Positions 1 through 6,470 of a stretch of DNA of 15,485 nt are shown here, in pieces. The position numbers were made by a program, and so were the translations under genes. The notes under the pieces were generated by a model. That model was not told the origin of the DNA. It ran no database searches and saw nothing but the letters and a program-made list of their open reading frames with translations. The number at the start of each line of letters is the position of its first letter. The stretch's first letter is position 1. This stretch comes from Bacillota bacterium (GTDB lineage Bacteria; Bacillota_A; Clostridia; Lachnospirales; Bianqueaceae): the NCBI GenBank assembly GCA_017420625.1, contig JAFOIR010000239.1, positions 1 to 15,485 on the forward strand. The letters run 5' to 3'.

Positions 1-504
1 AAGCAGATGATAGGTATTTTGTGTGGAAAAATCTCTGAAGCCAAGATTCTTGAAAAACAGATGCGCACCAGATCCAAGTTTCACACCCTGAGAATTTTGA
101 TGGGTATGTTCCTTTGTTCCCGGTAAAATCCACCGAATATTGACTGGATCAAAATAAGAGATCTCCATCGGTGGAATCTTTCGGCAAAGCTGACCTGACA
201 GTTCATCCATCTGATACTGAAGATGATCCACCAGATGGGTCCCATATCCTCTTCTGCGATATTGAGGATCAACCACGATCATAGTCAAAAAGAATCGATC
301 AATTCCGCCGTCATAGGTTCCAATAACAAAACCGTTCTCATCGTCCGTATAGGAAGCGAATGTCCGGTTTCCTTTGGAAGGAGAAAGAAAAAGATCGATA
401 AATTCCGGTTTGCTGAGTACTTTCAGATTTTGTTCACCTGATTGAATTGAATGATTGTATAAAGACAGCGCCTTATCGGCATTTCGGCTGTTAAGTGACT
501 TCAT
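1..504 (-). CDS. GNAT-family N-acetyltransferase, truncated by the window edge
   Basis: This frame stays open for 168 codons from an ATG at 504 to base 1 without a stop, so the 3' end lies outside the window. An AAAGGA ribosome binding site sits 8-9 bases upstream of the ATG. Residues about 75-95 carry the GNAT acetyl-CoA pyrophosphate-binding motif A, seen as VVDPQYRRRGYG followed by an amphipathic helix. The later segment, with WILPGT, a His/Asn-rich stretch and LFFKNLGFRDF, resembles the end of the first half of long Bacillota GNAT proteins that often carry two GNAT domains. I infer that a second domain may follow outside the window. Substrate is unknown. The gene is divergent from anmK and its promoter interlocks with the anmK promoter. 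Confident as a GNAT gene, not as to function. Confidence 0.85.
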   Translation of the reverse strand, partial: MKSLNSRNADKALSLYNHSIQSGEQNLKVLSKPEFIDLFLSPSKGNRTFASYTDDENGFVIGTYDGGIDRFFLTMIVVDPQYRRRGYGTHLVDHLQYQMDELSGQLCRKIPPMEISYFDPVNIRWILPGTKEHTHQNSQGVKLGSGAHLFFKNLGFRDFSTQNTYHLL

Positions 505-518
505 TGAGCGGTCCTTTC

Positions 519-547
519 TTGACATTTTTTTGTCAATAGTTTAGTAT
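519..547 (+). promoter_or_regulatory. Sigma-A promoter for anmK and the serine hydrolase
   Basis: A perfect -35 TTGACA (519-524) is followed 17 bases later by TAGTAT (542-547), a 4/6 match to the -10. This gives a predicted start near 554 and a leader of about 20 bases before the anmK ATG, with GGAGG at 563-567. The -35 is the left arm of an inverted repeat, TTGACA-N6-TGTCAA (519-536), which might be an operator. The -10 overlaps the -10 of the opposing GNAT promoter. Confidence 0.65.
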
Positions 548-571
548 ATTACAAAACTTCGCGGAGGTCAA
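543..571 (-). promoter_or_regulatory. Sigma-A promoter for the GNAT gene
   Basis: On the minus strand TTGACC (571-566) is separated by 17 bases from TATACT (548-543), a 5/6 match at each box. The predicted transcript start is near 536, giving a leader of about 32 bases to the ATG at 504. The -10 covers almost the same bases as the plus-strand -10 for anmK, so the two promoters probably cannot be bound by polymerase at the same time. Confidence 0.65.
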
Positions 572-574
572 TCA

Positions 575-1753
575 ATGCTTCAGGATCTAATGCAAAAAAA
601 CGAAAAGCTTGTAGTTGGACTGATGAGCGGAACATCCGCAGACGGTGTCGACGCAGTGCTTTGCCGAATCACCGGTCACGGACTGGAAACCAAGGTCCGG
701 CAGCTGGCTTTTGTTTCTCCTTCCTATACTAAAGAAGTTCATGATCGAATCATTCATATCGCCAAGGGAGAATTCGGTGGAGCAAAAGAAATCTGTCTGA
801 TGAATTTCTATCTGACCGAACTATTTACGGATGCAGTCTTGTCTCTTTGTCAGAAGGCAGGAATCAAGCCTGCAGATATCGATCTTATCGGTACACATGG
901 ACAGACGATCTATCATATTCCCGTCAGTGAAGAATATCTTGGGAAAAAGATCCGTGCAACCCTGCAGATCGGTGAGCCTTCCGGACTGGTTGAACGAATA
1001 GGTGCAGTGACCGTGTCTGATTTTCGTGTGCGGGATATGGCTGCCGGAGGACTTGGTGCGCCATTGGTTCCGTATACCGAATATATACTCTATTCAGATC
1101 CATCACGAAACGTAGGTCTTCAGAACATCGGCGGTATTGGCAATATTACCGTTCTTCCTGCCGGCGGAAAACTGGAAGATCTTTCTGCGTTTGATACAGG
1201 TCCCGGGAACATGATCATGGATGCAGTCACAAGCAGAATCACGAATGGAAAACTACATTATGATAAAGGCGGAGAGATCGCGTTCAGCGGGAAGATCAAT
1301 GAAGAGCTTCTGAGAGAACTGATGAAGGATCCCTATCTTCCTGTAAAACCGCCTAAAACAACCGGCCGCGAGTACTTTGGCGATCGCTATGTGGAAAAAA
1401 TATTCCTGAAAGCTTCTGAACTTGGTCTGCCGGCCCAAGATATTTTGTCGACCGTTACGATGTTCACAGCGCAGACGATTGCCTATTCTGTCCATCACCT
1501 CTGCCCTGTTAAGCCAACCCGGCTTATTGTGGGAGGCGGCGGCAGTATGAATCCGGCTCTCATGGAAGATATTCGCATCTCACTTCCTGAAATAGAAGTG
1601 CTGACGAATGAAGATCTTGGATTTGACAGCAATGCCAAAGAGGCAGTCGCTTTCGCGATCCTCGCAAATGAAGCCATTCATGGTTCATGCAATAATGCTC
1701 CTGCAGCAACCGGAGCTAGTCATCCGGTAGTCATGGGTAAAATTTCACAGTAA
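575..1753 (+). CDS. anmK: Anhydro-N-acetylmuramic acid kinase
   Basis: The product (392 residues, normal for AnmK) opens the 1,6-anhydro ring of anhydro-MurNAc and phosphorylates it with ATP to MurNAc-6-phosphate, a cytoplasmic step of peptidoglycan recycling. Visible motifs are the N-terminal nucleotide-binding loop MSGTSADGVD (17-26), GTHGQTIYH (106-114), RDMAAGGLGAPLVP (153-166), NIGGIGN (184-190), AFDTGPGN with the likely catalytic Asp207, and the C-terminal VGGGGSMNPALM (319-330), all typical of the ASKHA-fold AnmK family. The ATG at 575 is set by GGAGG seven bases upstream. The next gene starts 14 bases after the stop, so the two are almost certainly co-transcribed. No murQ etherase, which normally acts next, is in the window. 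The last ~20 residues are Ala/Asn-rich and extend beyond the conserved core. Confidence 0.96.
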   Translation: MLQDLMQKNEKLVVGLMSGTSADGVDAVLCRITGHGLETKVRQLAFVSPSYTKEVHDRIIHIAKGEFGGAKEICLMNFYLTELFTDAVLSLCQKAGIKPADIDLIGTHGQTIYHIPVSEEYLGKKIRATLQIGEPSGLVERIGAVTVSDFRVRDMAAGGLGAPLVPYTEYILYSDPSRNVGLQNIGGIGNITVLPAGGKLEDLSAFDTGPGNMIMDAVTSRITNGKLHYDKGGEIAFSGKINEELLRELMKDPYLPVKPPKTTGREYFGDRYVEKIFLKASELGLPAQDILSTVTMFTAQTIAYSVHHLCPVKPTRLIVGGGGSMNPALMEDIRISLPEIEVLTNEDLGFDSNAKEAVAFAILANEAIHGSCNNAPAATGASHPVVMGKISQ

Positions 1754-1767
1754 AGGAGGCTTTTCTT

Positions 1768-2817
1768 ATGAGTCAGACACAAAATCTGTTTCGTCAGGGT
1801 TTTGAGGATCATGTATACAGTGGTGCTGCCATCGCCGTAGGAAAAAAAGATCGCATTCTCTATAAAGAAACTATCGGAAATGTATCCTATGATCCTGATG
1901 CTGCCTCTGTTGATGCAGATACTCTTTTTGACATGGCCAGTGTTACTAAAATTCTTGGCACAACATTCTGTGCTTTTCATATGATCGAAGAAGGTACGCT
2001 TTCCCTGCTCGATTCTCTGACAGATTTCTTCGATGATGTACCGGAAGATAAGAAAAATATTACGATTCGCCATCTGATGACACATACCAGTGGTCTTCCG
2101 CCCGAGATTTTTCTATGGAAAGAATGCCAAAGTCCGGAAGATGCTGTTACTACGATACTGAATGCTCCTCTTATTTATGAAACAGGAAAAGGTGTCGCAT
2201 ACAGCTGTATGGGTTATATTCTGCTTGGGAAAATCATTGAAAAAATAAAGGGAGAAGGACTGGATGTTCTTTCCAGACGCTGGACATTTGAACCTCTTGG
2301 CATGGAAAGAACAGGATATCGCCAGGTAGATCAGTTCGAGCCTGATAAGACGATTTGTTATACAGAAGTAGAGTCCCTGAATGGTCCAACACCTCCTGGA
2401 GTTGTTCATGATGAAAACGCCAGATTTCTGAACGGTGTTTCCGGAAATGCCGGTATCTTCTCTTCTTTAAATGATATGATTCGATTCTGTCGGATGCTTG
2501 CCATGGACGGTTATCCGCTGATCACCAAACGACTGCTTAATCTGGCCACGATCAATTATACACCCGGTTTGGATGAAAACCGTGGTCTTGGATTTCAGAT
2601 GAGCGGTCCGGAACCGACCTTCTTTGGAGATCTTTTCGGAGACAGGGGATTCGGACATACTGGATTTACCGGCACTTCCTTTACGGTTGATCCGGAAAGC
2701 GGATTATATATTATTCTGCTTACGAATCGGGTCCATCCTACCCGTGCCAACGGAAAGCTGACGAGACTTCGTCATCTCATACAAAATGCGGCTATGGCCG
2801 AATTTCTCGGCGCATAA
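1768..2817 (+). CDS. Serine hydrolase of the beta-lactamase / penicillin-binding fold (class C type)
   Basis: The 349-residue product has the SxxK nucleophile motif as SVTK (Ser58, Lys61), the class C-type tyrosine motif as YSC (145-147, followed by MGYILLG), and HTG (297-299) in place of KTG. The segment GVVHDENA...LNGVSGNAGIFS (211-232) is characteristic of the esterase/amidase-like branch that includes Bacillus YbbE/AmiE. The start has AAAGGAGG upstream. There is no signal peptide or membrane segment, so I infer a cytoplasmic enzyme. Being 14 bases behind anmK suggests a muropeptide-salvage role such as amide or ester cleavage on recycled fragments; this is inference, and a generic esterase is equally possible. 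The third residue of the Tyr motif is Cys where Asn (sometimes Asp) is usual. It is unlikely to be a resistance beta-lactamase. Confidence 0.88.
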   Translation: MSQTQNLFRQGFEDHVYSGAAIAVGKKDRILYKETIGNVSYDPDAASVDADTLFDMASVTKILGTTFCAFHMIEEGTLSLLDSLTDFFDDVPEDKKNITIRHLMTHTSGLPPEIFLWKECQSPEDAVTTILNAPLIYETGKGVAYSCMGYILLGKIIEKIKGEGLDVLSRRWTFEPLGMERTGYRQVDQFEPDKTICYTEVESLNGPTPPGVVHDENARFLNGVSGNAGIFSSLNDMIRFCRMLAMDGYPLITKRLLNLATINYTPGLDENRGLGFQMSGPEPTFFGDLFGDRGFGHTGFTGTSFTVDPESGLYIILLTNRVHPTRANGKLTRLRHLIQNAAMAEFLGA

Positions 2818-2838
2818 CCGCATCGCATCAATGTTTTA

Positions 2839-4080
2839 TCAGATGGACTGCTTCCGATAGAGAAATCGAGGCAGTCCATTTTCCATTGGCGGATAGGACT
2901 CTCCCTGTATCAGAGGGATCAGATAAGAAAGAAAGGTTTCACTGATATCTGTCCCGTCCCTGGTAATCCACTCAACAGGAAAGCTTCGAACCTCATTTGA
3001 GACATTTGAAACTTTCGTTCCTCGGTAATCAATAGAATATAACAGTTTCTCATTGGTCCTGTGCATGGTTACCATGAGACCGCTGTTTCCTTCCATGGCA
3101 AGTTCTACACCCTTGACCCCACATGCGACAGCTTCCGTTACATCGGTGAACGAAGCCTCAAATGCACTGGCACGCTGCGTAACATTCAGTTCAACACTGC
3201 GCACCTTTACACCAAGTTCCTGTCGGATCGTATTCTCCAGAACCTTCCCTGCTCCGGCCAGGAGTTTATGACCAAATACATCCTTTGCAGAGGATCCGCC
3301 AAGTTCACAGACCAACGTACCGTTGGCATCGTGGATTCCTTCAGAAATACAGATAACAACCGCATTTTTGTGTTTTAACAGCTCTCTCACTTCATCCAGC
3401 ATATTATCTATATAAAAATCAACTTCCGGCAGATAGATCAATGCAGGGTTGTCCCCGGGATACTTTCTGGCAGCCTTGGCCGCTGCAGTTAGCCATCCGG
3501 CATTTCTTCCCATAATCTCCACGATTGTGACCGCTTTCGTCTGATAGACTTCAGCATCCATCACGATCTGCCTTACGTTCATGGCGACAAATTTCGCCGC
3601 ACTTCCATATCCCGGTGTATGATCTGTATCGCAAAGATCATTGTCAATCGTTTTAGGAATTCCGATAAACCGGATCGGTGAACCGATTCTAAGTGCGCAG
3701 GATGCCAATTTGGCTACTGTATCCATGGAATCGTTCCCGCCTATATACAGAACGATATCGATTTTGTCTTCCTTCAAACGTTCAAAAATCTCTGTATAGA
3801 CATCTGCGTTGGGATCTTCAGGCATTTTATATCGGCAGGATCCAAGATAGGCCCCAGGTGTTGTTTTTAAGAGCTCCTGATCTTCTCTGGATAGCAGAGA
3901 TAAGTCAACTTTCTGACCTTTCAGATAGCCTTCGATTCCATTGATCATCCCGAATATGCCGGTAATTTCAGGATAGATCGTTCTGGCTTTCAGGATGCCG
4001 TATAAAGAACTGTTGATAACAGCAGTTGGTCCACCGGACTGTCCAACCAGAATATTCAAATGATTGGTTTCAGCTTGCAT
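2839..4080 (-). CDS. PPi-type 6-phosphofructokinase (diphosphate-fructose-6-phosphate 1-phosphotransferase)
   Basis: This 413-residue enzyme belongs to the phosphofructokinase superfamily: GQSGGPTAVIN (13-23), GGNDSMD (114-120), PKTIDND (142-148), GYGSAAKF (157-164) and MGRNAGW (190-196). Two positions separate PPi from ATP enzymes. The residue that is Gly in the GGDGS motif of ATP-PFK is Asp here (Asp117), and the PGTIDND motif of ATP-PFK is PKTIDND (Lys143). Both point to pyrophosphate as phosphoryl donor and so to a reversible glycolytic step in the cytoplasm. The Asn116 before Asp117 differs from the usual GGDDS. The start is supported by AAGGAG six to seven bases upstream. The gene is convergent with the serine hydrolase and divergent from tRNA-Thr. 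I found no clear sigma-A promoter for it in the 66 bases up to the tRNA. Confidence 0.93.
   Translation of the reverse strand: MQAETNHLNILVGQSGGPTAVINSSLYGILKARTIYPEITGIFGMINGIEGYLKGQKVDLSLLSREDQELLKTTPGAYLGSCRYKMPEDPNADVYTEIFERLKEDKIDIVLYIGGNDSMDTVAKLASCALRIGSPIRFIGIPKTIDNDLCDTDHTPGYGSAAKFVAMNVRQIVMDAEVYQTKAVTIVEIMGRNAGWLTAAAKAARKYPGDNPALIYLPEVDFYIDNMLDEVRELLKHKNAVVICISEGIHDANGTLVCELGGSSAKDVFGHKLLAGAGKVLENTIRQELGVKVRSVELNVTQRASAFEASFTDVTEAVACGVKGVELAMEGNSGLMVTMHRTNEKLLYSIDYRGTKVSNVSNEVRSFPVEWITRDGTDISETFLSYLIPLIQGESYPPMENGLPRFLYRKQSI
2843..2879 (+). terminator. Probable terminator hairpin of the anmK-serine hydrolase unit, inside the end of the phosphofructokinase gene
   Basis: ATGGACTGC (2843-2851) and GCAGTCCAT (2871-2879) form a perfect 9-bp stem. 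An inner CGAT/ATCG pairing (2855-2858 with 2865-2868) extends it. A short T-tract (2879-2882) follows on the plus strand. It lies 26 bases after the serine hydrolase stop and within the last codons of the convergent phosphofructokinase gene. The weak T-tract keeps confidence moderate. Confidence 0.5.
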
Positions 4081-4105
4081 AGGGCTCTCCTTGAGTAGAA
4101 AAAAC

Positions 4106-4134
4106 TTGACAAAGAAAGAAAAATATACTATAGT
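4106..4134 (+). promoter_or_regulatory. Promoter of tRNA-Thr
   Basis: TTGACA (4106-4111), a 17-base spacer, and TATAGT (4129-4134), which matches 5 of 6 at the -10. The predicted transcript start is about 4141, only six bases before the mature tRNA 5' end. The -10 lies in the 8-base palindrome ACTATAGT, so a -10-like sequence also faces the phosphofructokinase gene, but no matching -35 is visible on that side. Confidence 0.8.
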
Positions 4135-4146
4135 AATATGGCAATT

Positions 4147-4219
4147 GCTTCCATGGCTCAGTCGGTAGAGCGACGCACTCGTAATGCGTAGGTCATCGGT
4201 TCGAATCCGATTGGAAGCT
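4147..4219 (+). tRNA. tRNA-Thr (anticodon CGT)
   Basis: The sequence folds as a complete 73-base cloverleaf. The acceptor stem is GCTTCCA/TGGAAGC, the D-arm GCTC/GAGC, the anticodon stem ACGCA/TGCGT with loop CTCGTAA (anticodon CGT at 4180-4182, reading codon ACG), and the T-arm ATCGG-TTCGAAT-CCGAT. The discriminator base is T. The 3' CCA is not encoded, so it must be added by a CCA-adding enzyme. It is a single-gene unit with its own promoter upstream and a terminator 13 bases downstream. Confidence 0.98.
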
Positions 4220-4227
4220 TTTTTCTT

Positions 4228-5751
4228 TTATTCAGCGGAATTTCCTTCCGCTGTTTTTTCTTTGTCTTCCTTTGGAATCCGACGGTACAGTTCGGTGTTC
4301 TCCCGTACAATACCGGCAAGCCAGTCATTGATATATCCGTCGCTGATCCTCCACTGCCAGTTTCCGCCAAGACTGGACGGCATATTGATGCGCGCCTCTG
4401 TTCCAAGTCCCAGCAGATCCTGCATCATCAGAATACAGGTATCACAAACAGAAGATAAAGCCTGCCGCATCATCGTCCAGTTGAATCCTTCTTCCTGATT
4501 AGCATGCAGATATGCTTTTGCATATGCAACTTCACCCGGTGCAGCCGATTTCAGCCATCCCATGATCGTATCGTTGTCATGGGTACCGGTGTAAATGACC
4601 GCATTCTTTACAAGATTATGAGGCAGGTAATCATTATCTCCTGCCGGATCAAACGCAAACTGCAGTACTTTCATTCCAGGGAATCCGGTATCCGCCAACA
4701 GCTGATGGACTTCGGGAGTCAGATAGCCCAGATCCTCTGCAATAATCGGAAGATTGGTTCCCAGTGTTTTTTCAATTTCTTCAAACAGCCGGAATCCGGG
4801 ACCTTTTACCCATTTGCCGTTCTTGGCACTTTCATCGCCAAAAGGAATGGAGTAATACGCTTCAAATCCACGAAAATGATCGATCCGAACGATGTCATAA
4901 AGATCGAGTGAATAGGCAATTCGGTTTTTCCACCAATGGTAGGGCTCCGCTTCTTTTGCCATATCCTCCCATCGGTACAAAGGATTACCCCACAGCTGTC
5001 CATCAGCTGAGAAGGCATCCGGCGGACAGCCGGCTACTGCAATCGGTACACGCTCTTCGTCCAGTTGGAATAGTTCGCAGCCAGCCCAGACATCAGCGCT
5101 GTCATATGCGACATAAATCGGAATATCTCCAACGATCCTGATTCCGTTTTCATTTGCATAGTCTTTCAGCTGATGCCACTGAATGGAGAATTCATACTGA
5201 AGGAAACGATAAAAAGCTATTTTGTCCTTATACTCTTCTTTTGCTTTTGCTATCGCTTTCGGATCGCGCAGTCTCAGTTCTTCTTCCCATTCGATCCATG
5301 CATGATCTTCATGAGCATTTTTCAGTGCCATGAAAAGACAATAATCCTCCAGCCATTCGCGTTCTTTCGAAACAAACTCATCATACTTCTCGTCCGGGAC
5401 AAAACGATCGTAGGCGATTTTAAGCATCTTCAGACGATTCCAGTAGAGTTTTCCATAATCAACTTTATTCGGATCGGAAACAAAATCAAAAGATCTGGCT
5501 TCCTCTTCGGTCAGAAGACCATCCTTGATCAACAGTTCCGGGCTGATAAAATATGGATTTCCTGCATACGTAGAGTAAGACTGATACGGAGAATCCCCAT
5601 AGGTTGTTGGATTAAGCGGCAGAATCTGCCACAGAGACTGTCCTGCTTTCTTTAAAAAATCGACGAACTCATAAGCTTTAGAACCAAAATCGCCAATTCC
5701 GTAAGGGGATGCCAGAGAAAAGATCGGCATCAGGATTCCGCTTCTGCGCAT
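4228..5751 (-). CDS. malQ: 4-alpha-glucanotransferase (amylomaltase, GH77)
   Basis: MalQ transfers alpha-1,4-glucan segments between maltodextrins in the cytoplasm, feeding glycogen/maltodextrin use. The 507-residue product shows the GH77 landmarks: N-terminal SGILMPI...SPYGIGDFG, GCPPDAFSADGQLWGNPLY (241-259), the nucleophile Asp291 in VRIDHFRGF, the acid/base Glu339 in IIAEDLGYLTPEV, and Asp392 in TGTHDNDT. The open frame extends upstream to a TTG at 5772, but that stretch contains the AAGGAG ribosome binding site (5766-5761). I therefore start at the ATG at 5751, nine bases after it, which also gives the usual family N-terminus; the ATG at 5757 is only three bases from AAGGAG. The 3' end carries the tRNA-Thr terminator. 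No maltose transporter or glycogen phosphorylase is adjacent. Confidence 0.95.
   Translation of the reverse strand: MRRSGILMPIFSLASPYGIGDFGSKAYEFVDFLKKAGQSLWQILPLNPTTYGDSPYQSYSTYAGNPYFISPELLIKDGLLTEEEARSFDFVSDPNKVDYGKLYWNRLKMLKIAYDRFVPDEKYDEFVSKEREWLEDYCLFMALKNAHEDHAWIEWEEELRLRDPKAIAKAKEEYKDKIAFYRFLQYEFSIQWHQLKDYANENGIRIVGDIPIYVAYDSADVWAGCELFQLDEERVPIAVAGCPPDAFSADGQLWGNPLYRWEDMAKEAEPYHWWKNRIAYSLDLYDIVRIDHFRGFEAYYSIPFGDESAKNGKWVKGPGFRLFEEIEKTLGTNLPIIAEDLGYLTPEVHQLLADTGFPGMKVLQFAFDPAGDNDYLPHNLVKNAVIYTGTHDNDTIMGWLKSAAPGEVAYAKAYLHANQEEGFNWTMMRQALSSVCDTCILMMQDLLGLGTEARINMPSSLGGNWQWRISDGYINDWLAGIVRENTELYRRIPKEDKEKTAEGNSAE
4233..4259 (+). terminator. Rho-independent terminator of tRNA-Thr, embedded in the 3' end of malQ
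   Basis: CAGCGGAA (4233-4240) and TTCCGCTG (4246-4253) form a perfect 8-bp stem with a five-base loop, followed by six Ts (4254-4259). It is correctly placed and oriented for the tRNA. The whole hairpin lies within the last codons of the convergent malQ gene, whose C-terminal residues (about TAEGNSAE) are encoded by it. On the minus strand it lacks a T-tract. Confidence 0.85.
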
Positions 5752-5783
5752 ATTCATATACTCCTTATTCAAATAACATATAA

Positions 5784-5809
5784 AAGATCCATCCTGACGA
5801 ATGGATCTT
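5784..5809 (-). terminator. Probable terminator after efp
   Basis: On the minus strand AAGATCCAT and ATGGATCTT form a perfect 9-bp stem around an eight-base loop, followed by TTATATG, so the T-tract is short and broken. It lies between the efp stop and the malQ ribosome binding site. A second, AT-only-stem hairpin (ATTATTG/CAATAAT, 5823-5839, then TTTTCGTTT on the minus strand) sits directly at the efp stop. Together they probably end or weaken transcription from upstream. I see no good malQ promoter, so partial read-through or use as a malQ leader element remains possible. Confidence 0.5.
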
Positions 5810-5838
5810 CTTTGAAACGAAAATTATTGAGCCAATAA

Positions 5839-6408
5839 TCAGTTGGCGCGGCCGAGATATTCTCCTGTACGGGTATCAATTTTGATCCGGCTGCCATTAT
5901 CGATGAACAGAGGAACCTGAACGACTGCACCGGTCTCCACTTCTGCTGGTTTGAGCACGTTCGTTGCTGTATCGCCTCTTGCACCGGGTTCGGTATGAGT
6001 AACTTCGAGCTCAACAAACATGGGAGGCTCGATACCGAAAACTTTTCCGTCATGGGAAAGAATCTTAACGGATTCATTTTCTTTAACAAACTTGAGCGCA
6101 TCGCCGATCTGATCAGCGCCGATAGGCATCTGCTCATAGGATTCGGGATCCATGAAATAGTACAGCTCACCATCGTTGTACAGATATTCCATATCCTTAC
6201 GCTCAATGATGGCACGGTCAAACTTTTCGGTGGGACGGAAAGACTGCTCGATCACGCCGCCGTCAATGACATTTTTCAGTTTGGTACGGACAAAAGCGGC
6301 ACCTTTTCCTGGTTTGACATGCTGGAATTCGATAATCGTATAGATATTGCCATTATACTGGATCGTCACGCCGTTTCTGAACTCACCGGCACTGAGAACG
6401 TCTGCCAT
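5839..6408 (-). CDS. efp: Translation elongation factor P
   Basis: EF-P binds stalled ribosomes between P and E sites and restores peptide bond formation at polyproline stretches. The 189-residue product has the expected length and the N-terminal KOW-like domain with the loop VKPGKGAAF. Lys35 at the tip of that loop is the position that is post-translationally modified in many bacteria. No modification enzyme gene (EpmA/B, YmfI or EarP type) is in the window. The C-terminal OB-fold ends in the typical [17 protein letters not shown]. An in-frame ATG at 6423 exists, but GGAGG lies inside that extension, eight bases before the ATG at 6408, so I use 6408. It follows the YqeG gene by 58 bases and has its own promoter there; read-through from the his operon is also possible. 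Confidence 0.97.
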   Translation of the reverse strand: MADVLSAGEFRNGVTIQYNGNIYTIIEFQHVKPGKGAAFVRTKLKNVIDGGVIEQSFRPTEKFDRAIIERKDMEYLYNDGELYYFMDPESYEQMPIGADQIGDALKFVKENESVKILSHDGKVFGIEPPMFVELEVTHTEPGARGDTATNVLKPAEVETGAVVQVPLFIDNGSRIKIDTRTGEYLGRAN

Positions 6409-6441
6409 AATTAAATCCTCCATAAAGTAAAATACTGATAT

Positions 6442-6470
6442 AGTTTAAACGATTTTTCGACTTTTTTCAA
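6442..6470 (-). promoter_or_regulatory. Promoter of efp, overlapping the end of the YqeG gene
   Basis: On the minus strand TTGAAA (6470-6465), a 17-base spacer and TAAACT (6447-6442). The -35 box contains the TGA stop codon of the upstream HAD gene (6469-6467). The predicted start near 6435 gives a leader of about 27 bases to the efp ATG at 6408. No terminator hairpin separates the upstream operon from efp. Confidence 0.65.

Noticed and set aside
4081..4146. Minus-strand promoter for the phosphofructokinase gene using the ACTATAGT palindrome
   Set aside because: A -10-like TATAGT exists on the minus strand, but no acceptable -35 lies 16-18 bases upstream of it.
4158..4406. Minus-strand open frame across tRNA-Thr and the malQ 3' end
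   Set aside because: Its C-terminus (LRVRRSTD type) is the well-known artefact of translating a tRNA gene in antisense, and the rest is out of frame with malQ.
5752..5772. TTG start giving a longer MalQ
   Set aside because: The extra codons include the AAGGAG ribosome binding site that serves the downstream ATG.
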